DNA from: Thermohalobaculum sp039184865 | Lineage (GTDB): Bacteria > Pseudomonadota > Alphaproteobacteria > Rhodobacterales > Rhodobacteraceae | Length of the DNA stretch: 64,000 bases | NCBI GenBank assembly: GCA_039184865.1 | Contig: JBCDAV010000002.1 | Location: forward strand, 1-64,000 | Direction of reading: 5' to 3' | Shown here: positions 36,840-45,714 of the stretch, one piece after another | Layout: every line of letters begins with the position of its first letter | Position numbering within the stretch: the stretch's first letter is position 1 | Made by a program: the position numbers and the translations under genes | The notes under the pieces: generated by a model | The model's input: the letters and a program-made list of their open reading frames with translations, nothing else | Databases searched by the model: none | What the model was told of the DNA's origin: nothing

Positions 36840-37745
36840 CTAAAGCACGAACAGCATGATCGCAGCGACGATCGTCGCGATGCCGACAAATTCCTGAACC
36901 GAGATCCGCTCCCGAAAATACAGCGTGGAGAGCAGGACGGTGAAGATCACTTCCGTTTGTCCGACAGCCTTGACGTAGCTGGCATTCTGCATGGCCATCG
37001 CGGTGAACCAGCCGATCGATCCGATGGCCGATGTCAGGCCGATGAACATGCACGGCCGCATGACGCTCGAAAGCTTGCTAAACTCCCCGCGCTCAGAGGC
37101 GGCGAGCCAGAGCCCGAGGGCCACGACCTGCATGGACGTCACGAAGACAACCGACCATGCGCCGCGCCAGATCGTCGAGTCTTGCTCGAGCACGAGCGAG
37201 GCTTCGCGCAAGAAGAGATAACTCAGGCAGAACAGGAAGCCCGTGGTCAGTCCGATCAACGTCGCCCGCGAGAACACGGCGCTCAAGACCCCACCGCGCA
37301 GCGCCCTACCGGTCTTTCCCGCCGACATGAGGATCACGCCGACGAAGGTCAGCGCGATGGCGATCCAGCCGGTGAATGAGATCACTTCGGAGAACAGCAC
37401 CGATCCGATGAGTGCGGCCTGCATGATGTCGGTCTTCGTCAGCATGGTGCCGACGGCAAAATTGGAGAGCCGGAACAGCACGATCAGCAGGTAGGTCGCG
37501 ACGACCTGCGTCGCGGCGGCCATGGCGCAGTGAAAGAGATAGAGCGCCGGGATGTCGGGTGCGCCGAGACCTTCCGCCTGGCACACGACCCACAGATAAA
37601 CCAGCATGACCGGAAGCCCGAAGAGCGACCTGACATAGGTTGTCATCCATGTGCTCAGACGCGCGTTCAGGGACTTCTGGGCGGCGGTCCGGACGGCCTG
37701 CATCAGACCGGCAATCATGGCGATCGCGATCCAGATCAGCTCCAT
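36840..37745 (-). CDS. EamA/DMT-family transporter
   Basis: The product is 301 residues with ten hydrophobic segments in two EamA repeats. The repeats end in GWIAIALTFVGVILM and FVGIATIVAAIMLFVL, which is typical. Members export or import amino acids, nucleosides or other small metabolites in the inner membrane. It starts 105 bp from the divergent dehydrogenase gene at 37851. Specificity unknown. Confidence 0.87.
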   Translation of the reverse strand: MELIWIAIAMIAGLMQAVRTAAQKSLNARLSTWMTTYVRSLFGLPVMLVYLWVVCQAEGLGAPDIPALYLFHCAMAAATQVVATYLLIVLFRLSNFAVGTMLTKTDIMQAALIGSVLFSEVISFTGWIAIALTFVGVILMSAGKTGRALRGGVLSAVFSRATLIGLTTGFLFCLSYLFLREASLVLEQDSTIWRGAWSVVFVTSMQVVALGLWLAASERGEFSKLSSVMRPCMFIGLTSAIGSIGWFTAMAMQNASYVKAVGQTEVIFTVLLSTLYFRERISVQEFVGIATIVAAIMLFVL

Positions 37746-37850
37746 GTGCCTGATATCCTTCGTGGCGTTCGGACGCGGGACTTAACATGGGCGCGGAGGC
37801 GTGCTGTTTGGAAACTGTTATGCGCGCGGGTTCATCAGGGAGGCGATGCG

Positions 37851-38708
37851 ATGCGGATCGGGTTTATCGGCGTTGGAAAGATGGGGGCGCCGATGGCGCT
37901 GCGCCTGGCAGGCGCCGGTCACGCGGTGACCGTCTTTGACAATTCGCAGCAAGCCGTATCTGGGATCGCCGGGAGCGAAGGTATCACGGCCGCGCCGACG
38001 CTCGAGGATGCCGTGCGGGGGGCGGAACTCGTCATCACCATGTTGCCCAATGGCGCGATCGTGCGGTCGGTCGTTGAATCCTGCATGGGTGCGATGGACG
38101 AGGGAGCGGTTCTGGTCGACATGTCGACCTCGTACCCTTTGGAGACGACAGATCTGCGCACCGTCTTGCCGGAGCGGGTGGCGCTGGTCGATGCGCCGGT
38201 CTCGGGCGGTGTCTGGCGGGCCGAGATCGGGACGTTGACCCTGATCACGGGTGGCGAAAGCGAAGTCATCGACCGGGTCGAGCCCGCCTTGTCGGCGATG
38301 GGAACCGTCGTTCGCACGGGCGGTCTGGGCTCGGGACATGCCATGAAACTGTTGAACAACTACTTGTCTGCGTCCGGCCTCGCGGCAGCGTCCGAAGCCG
38401 TGCTGATCGGTCGGAAATTCGGCCTCGATCCGGATGTCATGGCGGATGTCTTCAACGGTTCGACCGGGATGAACAACGCGACGAAGGTGAAGCTGAAACA
38501 GCACATTAACAACGGCGCGTTCGCGACCGGGTTCACCACAGGTCTGATGAACAAGGACCTGAGCCTTGCACGGCGACTGTCCGAAGATCTCGGTGTGGCC
38601 TCGCCCGGTCTGTCGGCGACACAGGAGCTTTTCGAGCGCGCCGTGGACCAACTCGGCGAGGCATCGGATCATTCCGAAATCATCAAGGTGATCGCCGATA
38701 CGGATTGA
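37851..38708 (+). CDS. 3-hydroxyisobutyrate dehydrogenase / tartronate-semialdehyde reductase family protein
   Basis: The product is 285 residues after AGGGAGGCG. It has an N-terminal NAD(P)-binding motif IGFIGVGKMGAPMA, the substrate-binding signature DAPVSGG, and the catalytic lysine in KLLNNYLSASG. The family reduces or oxidises beta-hydroxyacids such as 3-hydroxyisobutyrate or glycerate precursors. It is divergent from the EamA transporter, which might move its substrate or product. Confidence 0.9.
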   Translation: MRIGFIGVGKMGAPMALRLAGAGHAVTVFDNSQQAVSGIAGSEGITAAPTLEDAVRGAELVITMLPNGAIVRSVVESCMGAMDEGAVLVDMSTSYPLETTDLRTVLPERVALVDAPVSGGVWRAEIGTLTLITGGESEVIDRVEPALSAMGTVVRTGGLGSGHAMKLLNNYLSASGLAAASEAVLIGRKFGLDPDVMADVFNGSTGMNNATKVKLKQHINNGAFATGFTTGLMNKDLSLARRLSEDLGVASPGLSATQELFERAVDQLGEASDHSEIIKVIADTD

Positions 38709-38730
38709 CCGCAAGGCCTTTGTGCTGCGC

Positions 38731-40515
38731 TCAGGCGTCCTCGACGGCCATGAACTGCAGACGCGCCAGTCGCGCGTAGAGCCCGTCTTGCTGCAGCAGA
38801 TCCTCGTGACGTCCCTCGGCCACGATCCGTCCCTGATCGAGCACGATGATGCGATCCGCGCGCTTAACCGTCGCCAACCGATGCGCGATCACAAGGGTTG
38901 TCCGACCCGCGCTCATGGTCTCGACCGCCTTCTGTACGGCGCGCTCGGATTCCGCGTCGAGTGCCGAGGTCGCCTCGTCGAGCAGCAGGACCGGCGCATC
39001 GCGCAGGATAGCGCGCGCGATGGCAATCCGCTGCTTCTGGCCGCCGGACAACAGAACCCCGCGTTCGCCGAGATCGCTGTCGTATCCCCGCGGAAGCGCG
39101 CCGATGAATTCGTCTGCTGCGGCGGCATTCGCGGCAGCGGCGACATCCTCGTCGCTCGCACCGGGACGCCCGTAAAGAATGTTGGCGCGAACGCTGTCGG
39201 CGAAGATCACGGGTTCCTGCGGGACCAGCGAGATCCGGCTTCGCAGATCGTTCAGGCTGGTGGTTTGAACCGGCGTGCCGTCGAGCGTGACCTCGCCGCT
39301 GACCGGGTCATAGAAGCGCAGCAGCATCTGAAAAATCGTTGTCTTGCCTGCACCGGAGGGTCCGACGATGGCGATCGTTTCGCCCGGCTCGACGCGAAAG
39401 CTCACGCCGTTCAGGGCCGGAGCATCGGGCCGGCTCTCATAGGCAAAATGTACGTCGCGAAACTCAATACTACCCCGGGGCGGATCCGGCATCGCGACGG
39501 GCGCGGGCGGATCCTTGACCGGGTTGTCCATCGCCAGCAATTCGACCAACCGCTCGGTTGCACCGGCGGCGCGCTGCAACTCGCCCCAGACCTCGGACAA
39601 GGCACCGACCGCACCGGCCGTGACGATGGCGTAGACGACGAACTGGGTCATCATGCCGGGACTCATCGTTCCGGCCATCACGTCGCGCGCGCCCAACCAG
39701 ACGATGCCGACGATCCCGGTGAAGACCAGGAAGATGACGATCACCGTGAGCGCCGAGCGCGCGCGAATGCGCCGGTGGGCTGCGTCGTACGCGGCCTCGA
39801 CCCGACCCCGGAATCTGCTGCGTGACAGACCGACATGGGTCATCGCCTGAACGGTCTGGGCGGCCTGCAAGATCTCTCCGGCCGAGGTCGCGCTGTCGGC
39901 AATGAGATCCTGGCTGAGCCGGGACAGTTTGCGGACGCGGCGCCCGAGGATCAGTATCGGAATGACCACAAGCGGCACCAGCAGAACGGTCAGCGCCGTG
40001 AGCTTTGGTGACGTGAACAGCATCAGGACCAGCCCGCCGACGAAGAGCAGGATGTTGCGCAGCGCGATCGATGCGGTCGAGCCGACGACGGATTGGACGA
40101 CCGATGTATCCGTCGTGAGGCGCGTTAGCACCTCGGCGGTCATGATCTTCTCGAAGAAGGCCGGGCTCATCACGGCGACATGGTCGAAGACGGCGGCACG
40201 TATGTCGGCGATCACGCGTTCTCCGAGGCGGCTGACAAGATAGAAGCGCAGGCCCGTCGCAACGGCGAGCGCGGCCGACACGCCGATCAGCGCGGTGAAA
40301 TACTTGTCAATCAGGTCGTAATCGGCGGCTCCGAAGCCGTCTATGACCCGGCGCAGCGCAATCGGCAGCGACAGCGTCAGGGCTGCCGCGGCGACGAGCG
40401 CGAAGCCAACGCCGACGATCGTGCCGATATACGGGCGCAGGTAGGGGACCAAACCGCGCAACGGGCTGATCTTGGCCGATTTCGCCCGTTCCTCCTGTTC
40501 GCCCTGTGCTGCCAA
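38731..40515 (-). CDS. ABC exporter, fused membrane and ATPase domains (MsbA/multidrug type)
   Basis: The product is about 594 residues from a TTG at 40515 with GGGGGC upstream; an ATG at 40626 would add a 37-residue extension of non-typical sequence. The transmembrane domain (about 25-300, six helices) includes the ARRVLTRL-like coupling stretch EVLTRLTTDT. The ATPase has Walker A GPSGAGKTT, signature LSGGQKQRI, Walker B VLLLDEATSALD and H-loop IAHRL. It works as a homodimer exporting lipids or drugs. Confidence 0.88.
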   Translation of the reverse strand: MAAQGEQEERAKSAKISPLRGLVPYLRPYIGTIVGVGFALVAAAALTLSLPIALRRVIDGFGAADYDLIDKYFTALIGVSAALAVATGLRFYLVSRLGERVIADIRAAVFDHVAVMSPAFFEKIMTAEVLTRLTTDTSVVQSVVGSTASIALRNILLFVGGLVLMLFTSPKLTALTVLLVPLVVIPILILGRRVRKLSRLSQDLIADSATSAGEILQAAQTVQAMTHVGLSRSRFRGRVEAAYDAAHRRIRARSALTVIVIFLVFTGIVGIVWLGARDVMAGTMSPGMMTQFVVYAIVTAGAVGALSEVWGELQRAAGATERLVELLAMDNPVKDPPAPVAMPDPPRGSIEFRDVHFAYESRPDAPALNGVSFRVEPGETIAIVGPSGAGKTTIFQMLLRFYDPVSGEVTLDGTPVQTTSLNDLRSRISLVPQEPVIFADSVRANILYGRPGASDEDVAAAANAAAADEFIGALPRGYDSDLGERGVLLSGGQKQRIAIARAILRDAPVLLLDEATSALDAESERAVQKAVETMSAGRTTLVIAHRLATVKRADRIIVLDQGRIVAEGRHEDLLQQDGLYARLARLQFMAVEDA

Positions 40516-40696
40516 TACTGCCCCCGGATCGTGATTGCGCGCCTGATAGCAACGCGCATGTCCGTGCTCAAGGACGCTGCTGCCGCAGCATGGAAGATCG
40601 GGCGGGAGTGCAAAATCGACACGCATCCGTCGAATTCGGTACGGCAGGCCACGGAGACTTTTGCGATACACCTTCCTGCCCCAGCATCGCGAGTCC

Positions 40697-41935
40697 ATGC
40701 GCCTTCTGATTTCCTTCGTCGCCCTGTTCCTGTCCGCGCTGTTCATCCAGTTCGGATCGGGATCGCTTGGTCCGCTCGATGCGTTGTCCGGCGCGGCATA
40801 CGGCTGGTCGAATGCCCAGATCGGCCTGCTCGGATCAGCCCATTTTGCCGGGTTCTTCATCGGCTGCTGGGCGATGCCCCGGATGATCGGACTGGTCGGG
40901 CATTCGCGCGCCTTCGCGGCAGCGGCGGCGGTCGGAGCGACAGGGGTGATCCTGCACCCCGTCCTGATCGGGCCGGAGTACTGGGCGGGCCTTCGCGTGC
41001 TGTCGGGGATCTCGATCGCCGGCTGTTATACGGTGGTCGAAAGCTGGATGCAGGCGAAGATGGACAAGTCGTCACGGGGCAGGGTGTTCGGCGTCTACCG
41101 GTTCGTCGATCTCGTCGGTTCCATCGGCGCACAGGGTCTGATCGCGCTTCTCGAGCCGGCAGCCTATGCCTCCTACAATATCATCGCGATCTTCTGCGTG
41201 CTCTGCCTGATGCCGCTCGCGCTGACGACGCAGGTCCCGCCGGTGGTTGACCACCCGCCGAAGCTGATGCCGCGCAAGGCCTGGAGCGTCTCACCGCTGG
41301 CGTGTTTCGCAATCGTCATCGCCGGAGCGACGGGCGCCAGTTTCCGAATGGTCGGACCGCTCTTCGCTGTCGAGATCGGTCTGGAGGCCAGCGGGATCGC
41401 GGCGTTCCTGGGAGCGGCGGTGTTGGGTGCGGCGGCGGCGCAGATCCCGGTCGGGTTCCTCGCCGACAAGCTGGACCGGCGCTGGGTGCTGAACGGATTG
41501 TCCGTGGTCGCGATCATCACTTGCGGGTTCGTGACATTGGCGCTGGTACCGGGAGACACCGCGGGTGCACTTGCGGCCTCGGCAGCTTTCGGAGCGAGTT
41601 CGATCACCATCTACTCGGTCGCCTCGGCCCATGCGAACGACTTCTGCAAGGAGGACTTTCGGGTGGAACTGAACGCCGCCCTGATCTTTTTCTTCTCCGC
41701 CGGGGCCATCACCGCACCGACGATCGCCGCCGCGATGATCGAGGCCTACGGACCCACCGGGCTCTTCTGGTTCATAGGTGCGGCGCATCTGGTTCTGATC
41801 GCGTTTACGCTGTATCGTATGACCCGGCGCGGGGCTGCGCCCAATACACCGTACCGCTACATGCCGCGCACCTCGATGGTGCTCGCCCGCCTCGCAAAAC
41901 GGGGTGGAGACGACAAGAAGGAGATTTCAGAATGA
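40697..41935 (+). CDS. MFS transporter, YcaD-like
   Basis: The product is 412 residues with 12 hydrophobic segments. The motif SGISIAGCYTVVESWMQ followed by RGRVFGVYRFVDLVGS is the YcaD-branch signature. Substrate unknown; an export role is usual. It is divergent from the ABC exporter across 181 bp and overlaps the GST gene by ATGA, suggesting that transport and glutathione chemistry are coupled. Confidence 0.88.
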   Translation: MRLLISFVALFLSALFIQFGSGSLGPLDALSGAAYGWSNAQIGLLGSAHFAGFFIGCWAMPRMIGLVGHSRAFAAAAAVGATGVILHPVLIGPEYWAGLRVLSGISIAGCYTVVESWMQAKMDKSSRGRVFGVYRFVDLVGSIGAQGLIALLEPAAYASYNIIAIFCVLCLMPLALTTQVPPVVDHPPKLMPRKAWSVSPLACFAIVIAGATGASFRMVGPLFAVEIGLEASGIAAFLGAAVLGAAAAQIPVGFLADKLDRRWVLNGLSVVAIITCGFVTLALVPGDTAGALAASAAFGASSITIYSVASAHANDFCKEDFRVELNAALIFFFSAGAITAPTIAAAMIEAYGPTGLFWFIGAAHLVLIAFTLYRMTRRGAAPNTPYRYMPRTSMVLARLAKRGGDDKKEISE

Positions 41936-42537
41936 AACTGTTCCACTCGCCGCTTTCGCCATATGTGCGCAAGGTCAAGGTCGTGGCCCACGAGGCAGGC
42001 ATGCTCGACGACATCGAATTGATCGACGTGGCCGGAACGCCGACCGATCCGAACGATGACGTGCTCGCCGCGAACCCGGTGGGGAAAATCCCGGTCCTCG
42101 AGACGGACGACGGGCAGCACATCGTCGACAGCCGTGTGATCTGCCGATATCTTGACGAGGCGGCGGGCTCGGGTCTCTACCCGCATGGCGCGTCGCAGTT
42201 TCCGGTCCTGACGCGCGAGGCCATCGCCGAAGGCATGATCGACGCGGCCTTGCTGGCGGCCTACGAGGCTCGCCTGCGGCCCGAAGAGATCCGCTATGCG
42301 CCCTGGGTCGAAGGCCAGCTCAACAAGGTCCGCAACGGCGCAAAGTATTTCGAGTACCACATCGACGCGATGGCCGGTCACCTGACAATCGACAAGATCG
42401 CGCTGGGATGTGCGCTCGGCTATGTCGATTTCCGCCATCCTGACGCCGGCTGGCGCGACGACTGCCCGGCGCTGACCGCCTGGTACAACGCCTTCAGCGA
42501 GCGCCAGTCCATGAAGGACACCGTGCCGTCACAGTGA
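41932..42537 (+). CDS. Glutathione S-transferase family protein
   Basis: The product is 201 residues. The N-terminal thioredoxin-like domain begins KLFHSPLSPYVRKVKVV, where a Ser near residue 9 is the probable catalytic residue. The cis-proline motif is GKIPVLETDDG with DSRVICRYLDE (glutathione gamma-Glu binding). The C-terminal domain is all-helical. It conjugates or reduces electrophiles with glutathione. The overlap with the MFS gene suggests removal of a conjugate or toxic compound (inference). Confidence 0.9.
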   Translation: MKLFHSPLSPYVRKVKVVAHEAGMLDDIELIDVAGTPTDPNDDVLAANPVGKIPVLETDDGQHIVDSRVICRYLDEAAGSGLYPHGASQFPVLTREAIAEGMIDAALLAAYEARLRPEEIRYAPWVEGQLNKVRNGAKYFEYHIDAMAGHLTIDKIALGCALGYVDFRHPDAGWRDDCPALTAWYNAFSERQSMKDTVPSQ

Positions 42538-42568
42538 ACTTCGGCAAGGATGGGTGAAACCACCCGTC

Positions 42569-42742
42569 CTACGAGTTGCCTGCGTCCCGGGGCCGGATCA
42601 GCCCCGCGACGATGAACATTCCGGCGCCGAGCCCGAGGCTCGGCCAGCCGATGAAGGGCAGGGTGACGAAAACTCCTGCAATGCTGGCGAGCATCAAAAG
42701 GATGCCGCCCAGAGCGAGGTAGTTGCCGAGAGTCTCTCGCAC
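42569..42742 (-). CDS. Small two-helix membrane protein
   Basis: The product is 57 residues from a GTG at 42742 with AAGGAC upstream (a TTG at 42763 would add seven residues). Two hydrophobic segments (about 8-24 and 28-48) are joined by LPFIGWPSLG, so both ends should face the same side. The short polar tail is IRPRDAGNS. No family is recognised. It lies 27 bp downstream of the gp19-like gene on the same strand. Confidence 0.55.
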   Translation of the reverse strand: MRETLGNYLALGGILLMLASIAGVFVTLPFIGWPSLGLGAGMFIVAGLIRPRDAGNS

Positions 42743-42769
42743 GGGCCGGTTCGTCCTTGTCAAATGGCG

Positions 42770-43096
42770 TCAGTCGGGGAGGAGACCTCCGTTGGTCTTC
42801 ACCCAATCCCACATCTCCCGGCCCATTCCCATGCTAATCTCGATCGAGATCGGTTCGTGTGTGATCGTCGAGAGGTGCTTCCTCTGTTGGTGGCCTGTCC
42901 CGAGCTTCTGCTTGACGACATCGCCCTTGATTTTGCCTCCGGAGATCTTCTTGATGAAACCGCATCCTCCGGGGCCGTCGAAAGGCTTCCATGCGAAGCG
43001 CCCGGCCGCAAACGTCGGAGAATCTTTGAAGGCATCGTCCAGCAAGCTGTCGAGAAACTCCTGCATGTTCTTGTCGTCTTCCTTGGGTTCGGTCAT
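42770..43096 (-). CDS. T4 gp19-like tail-tube family protein (orphan)
   Basis: The product is 108 residues with AGGGGAG before the ATG at 43096. The C-terminal half (KGDVVKQKLGTGHQQRK then HEPISIEISMGMGREMWDWVK) follows the conserved beta-strand pattern of gp19/tail-tube-type proteins that stack as hexameric rings. It is shorter than phage tail tubes, and no sheath, baseplate or portal genes are nearby. It may be a domesticated relative or only share the fold. Assignment is moderate. Confidence 0.5.
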   Translation of the reverse strand: MTEPKEDDKNMQEFLDSLLDDAFKDSPTFAAGRFAWKPFDGPGGCGFIKKISGGKIKGDVVKQKLGTGHQQRKHLSTITHEPISIEISMGMGREMWDWVKTNGGLLPD

Positions 43097-43143
43097 CGCG
43101 CTCCCCTGTTCTGGTTGGAGCACCATAATATCACGGCAGGCGT

Positions 43144-44322
43144 TCATGCCGGATAGCTGATCCGCCCGCCGCAGACCGGCTCGCGGCAGCCGGTTGTCGA
43201 GGGGGCCGAGGTCGGCAGGCCGCGCAACACCCGGACCGCGAGATAGGCGAAGGCCTGGGCCTCGAGCATATCGCCGTCGAGCCCGACGGCCTCGACCGGT
43301 TCCACCGGGGCATCGAGGCGATCCTGCAGCATCCTCATCATGGTGTTGTTGTGGCGCCCGCCGCCGCAGACCAGCCAGCGGGATGGGGGAGACGGCATGT
43401 GACGCACACTCTCGGCCACGCAATCGGCAGTGAAAGCCGTGAGCGTTGCGGCACCGTCATTGGTTGTGAGACCTTCCACGGCTCCCAGCACCCCGTGGAA
43501 TTCGTTGCGGTCGAGCGATTTCGGTGGGCGACGGTCGAGATAGGCTTGCGCAGAGTTTGAAACCAACCGGTCCGGGTGGATGCGGCCGGTTGCCGCTGAC
43601 ATGCCGTTGGAGTCCATTTCCTCTCCGGTCCGCTTACCCATCCAATCATTGATCAGCGCATTGCCGGGACCTGTATCAAAAGCCATCAGCGCGCCGTCCT
43701 CTGACGGCGTTGCTTTCACGGGGTCGATCCACGTCACGTTTCCAACGCCGCCGATGTTTAGGAAAGCAACGGGTTCTGTCGCGCCGATGAACTTGGCGAG
43801 CGCAAAGTGATAGAATGGCGCAAGAGGCGCACCCTCCCCACCTGCGTCGAGATCAAGGCGTCGAAAATCTGTAATGCAGGGTAGTGGGAACTGCGACGTG
43901 TCGGGCTCGATCTGAAGCGTGAAACCTTCCAGCGGGCGATGCAAAATTGTTTGTCCGTGGACCCCGATGATGCTCCCTAACGAGTCAGCATCCGAACCGC
44001 TCCCTGACATCGTTATCAATTCATCAATCACGACCAGATGAGCTTGAGTCATCGTCTCGACGAGCATCTCAATTTCATAAACGCCTTCGAAGCCTGAAGC
44101 ACGATGTTCCGTCAGATCGTCCGTTCGCATCCCCTCGGCCCAGTCCATCGCTTTGACAATCGTGATCTCTGCCTCATCCGGGATGTATTCAAAGTGTGTT
44201 GCTCCGAACTCGAAGATTGTCTCCCCATCAGTTTTTATCAGAGCGCCATCGACACCATCCATCGACGTTCCGGTCATGAAACCAATTGCCCAGATCGGCT
44301 TGCCGGTCGCGACCTCGATCAT
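43144..44322 (-). CDS. anmK: Anhydro-N-acetylmuramic acid kinase
   Basis: The product is 392 residues from the ATG at 44322 (an in-frame TTG at 44331 is less likely). The ATP-binding opening GFMTGTSMDGVDGALI and the mid-protein NIGGVGNVTWI, FDTGPGNALINDW and CGGGRHNNTMM are diagnostic of AnmK. The enzyme opens the 1,6-anhydro ring and phosphorylates anhMurNAc from cell-wall turnover to MurNAc-6-P. It is divergent from tyrS, an arrangement often seen in alphaproteobacteria. Confidence 0.95.
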   Translation of the reverse strand: MIEVATGKPIWAIGFMTGTSMDGVDGALIKTDGETIFEFGATHFEYIPDEAEITIVKAMDWAEGMRTDDLTEHRASGFEGVYEIEMLVETMTQAHLVVIDELITMSGSGSDADSLGSIIGVHGQTILHRPLEGFTLQIEPDTSQFPLPCITDFRRLDLDAGGEGAPLAPFYHFALAKFIGATEPVAFLNIGGVGNVTWIDPVKATPSEDGALMAFDTGPGNALINDWMGKRTGEEMDSNGMSAATGRIHPDRLVSNSAQAYLDRRPPKSLDRNEFHGVLGAVEGLTTNDGAATLTAFTADCVAESVRHMPSPPSRWLVCGGGRHNNTMMRMLQDRLDAPVEPVEAVGLDGDMLEAQAFAYLAVRVLRGLPTSAPSTTGCREPVCGGRISYPA

Positions 44323-44383
44323 GGCTTTCAATCCCCCGCACGCTTCGCTATCAGGCGCGCTCTGCTTATATGAGGAAGGACCG

Positions 44384-45649
44384 ATGACCTACCAGCCGAA
44401 ATCGGAGTTTCTGCGTGTGATGATCGCGCGCGGGTTTCTCCAGGACTGCACCGACATGGAGGGACTGGACAGCGCCCTGATGGGCGGCGCGGTTCCCGGC
44501 TATATCGGGTTTGACGCCACTGCCACCTCGCTCCACGTCGGCAGCCTGATGCAGATAATGATGCTGCGCTGGCTGCAGCAGACCGGACACCAGCCGATCG
44601 CACTGATGGGGGGCGGGACCTCGAAGATCGGCGATCCGAGCTTCCGCGACGATGCCCGCAAGCTGATGACCAACGAGGTGATCGACACCAACATCGCCGG
44701 GATCAAGACGGTCTTCGACAAGTTCCTGAATTTTGGCGCGTCGGGCGACGGCGCGGACGGCAAGGCGATCATGGCCAACAATGCCGACTGGCTGGACACG
44801 CTGGAGTACATCCCGTTCCTGCGTGAGGTCGGATCGCTTTTCAGCGTCAACCGGATGCTGGCCTTCGAAAGCGTGAAGTCCCGGCTCGACCGCGAGCAGT
44901 CGCTGAGCTTCCTCGAGTTCAACTACATGATCCTGCAGGCCTACGACTTCTCCGAGCTGAACCGGCGCCATGGCTGCCTATTGCAGATGGGCGGCTCGGA
45001 CCAGTGGGGCAACATCGTCAACGGGATCGACCTCAGTCGGCGGATGAACGAGGCGACGGTGTTCGGGCTGACCTCGCCGCTGCTGACCAAGGCCGACGGC
45101 TCGAAGATGGGCAAGTCGGCCTCCGGGGCCGTATGGCTGAACGAGGACATGCTGAGCCCGTATGAGTTCTGGCAGTTCTGGCGCAACACGCTTGACGCAG
45201 ACGTTGGAAAGTTCCTGAAGCTCTACACCGAGGTGCCGCTGGAAGAGGTCGCGCGGCTGGAGGCATTGGAAGGACAGGAGATCAACGACGCCAAGATCGT
45301 TCTAGCGAACGAAGTCACCACCATGTGCCATGGGCGCGCGGCCGCGGAAGCGGCAGAAGCAACGGCGCGCGAGGTGTTCGAGGCTGGTGGTGCAGGCGAG
45401 GATCTTCCGACCATCGTGCTGGCCGCGTCCGATTTCTCGGAGGCCGGGATATCTATCGGACAATTGTTCGTGCGGTCCGGCCTTGCCGAGTCCGGCAAGG
45501 CGGCGAAGCGTCTGATCGCCGACGGCGGTGCGAAGGTCAATGACGAGGCGGTATCGGATGCCGGGATGATGATCACGCCCGATCAGATGGCGGCACCCCT
45601 GAAGCTGTCGGCGGGCAAGAAGCGCCACGCGCTGGCGAAATTGGGCTGA
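44384..45649 (+). CDS. tyrS: Tyrosyl-tRNA synthetase
   Basis: The product is 421 residues; the ATG at 44384 follows GAGGAAGGA. Class I signatures are present as HVGS (in TATSLHVGSL, the HIGH equivalent) and KMGKS (the KMSKS equivalent). The tyrosine-specific GSDQWGNI and the C-terminal S4-type RNA-binding domain (about 350-421, FVRSGLAESGKAAKRLIADGG) are clear. It charges tRNA-Tyr, one copy of which is at 11541-11624. Confidence 0.97.
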   Translation: MTYQPKSEFLRVMIARGFLQDCTDMEGLDSALMGGAVPGYIGFDATATSLHVGSLMQIMMLRWLQQTGHQPIALMGGGTSKIGDPSFRDDARKLMTNEVIDTNIAGIKTVFDKFLNFGASGDGADGKAIMANNADWLDTLEYIPFLREVGSLFSVNRMLAFESVKSRLDREQSLSFLEFNYMILQAYDFSELNRRHGCLLQMGGSDQWGNIVNGIDLSRRMNEATVFGLTSPLLTKADGSKMGKSASGAVWLNEDMLSPYEFWQFWRNTLDADVGKFLKLYTEVPLEEVARLEALEGQEINDAKIVLANEVTTMCHGRAAAEAAEATAREVFEAGGAGEDLPTIVLAASDFSEAGISIGQLFVRSGLAESGKAAKRLIADGGAKVNDEAVSDAGMMITPDQMAAPLKLSAGKKRHALAKLG

Positions 45650-45661
45650 GGCATTGCCGGG

Positions 45662-45690
45662 GTGGGCAACTTGCCCACTCGGTTCTTCTA
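45662..45690 (+). terminator. Terminator after tyrS
   Basis: GTGGGCAA (45662-45669) and TTGCCCAC (45671-45678) form a compact hairpin, followed by TCGGTTCTTCT. It lies 13 bp after the tyrS stop and would face the convergent phnM gene. The T-run is weak. Confidence 0.6.
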
Positions 45691-45714
45691 CAAAAATCAG
45701 CTCATTTAACGCGG

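Noticed and set aside
42569..43096. Prophage remnant
   Set aside because: Only a single gp19-like gene is present. No integrase, portal, terminase, lysis gene or attachment repeat was found around it.
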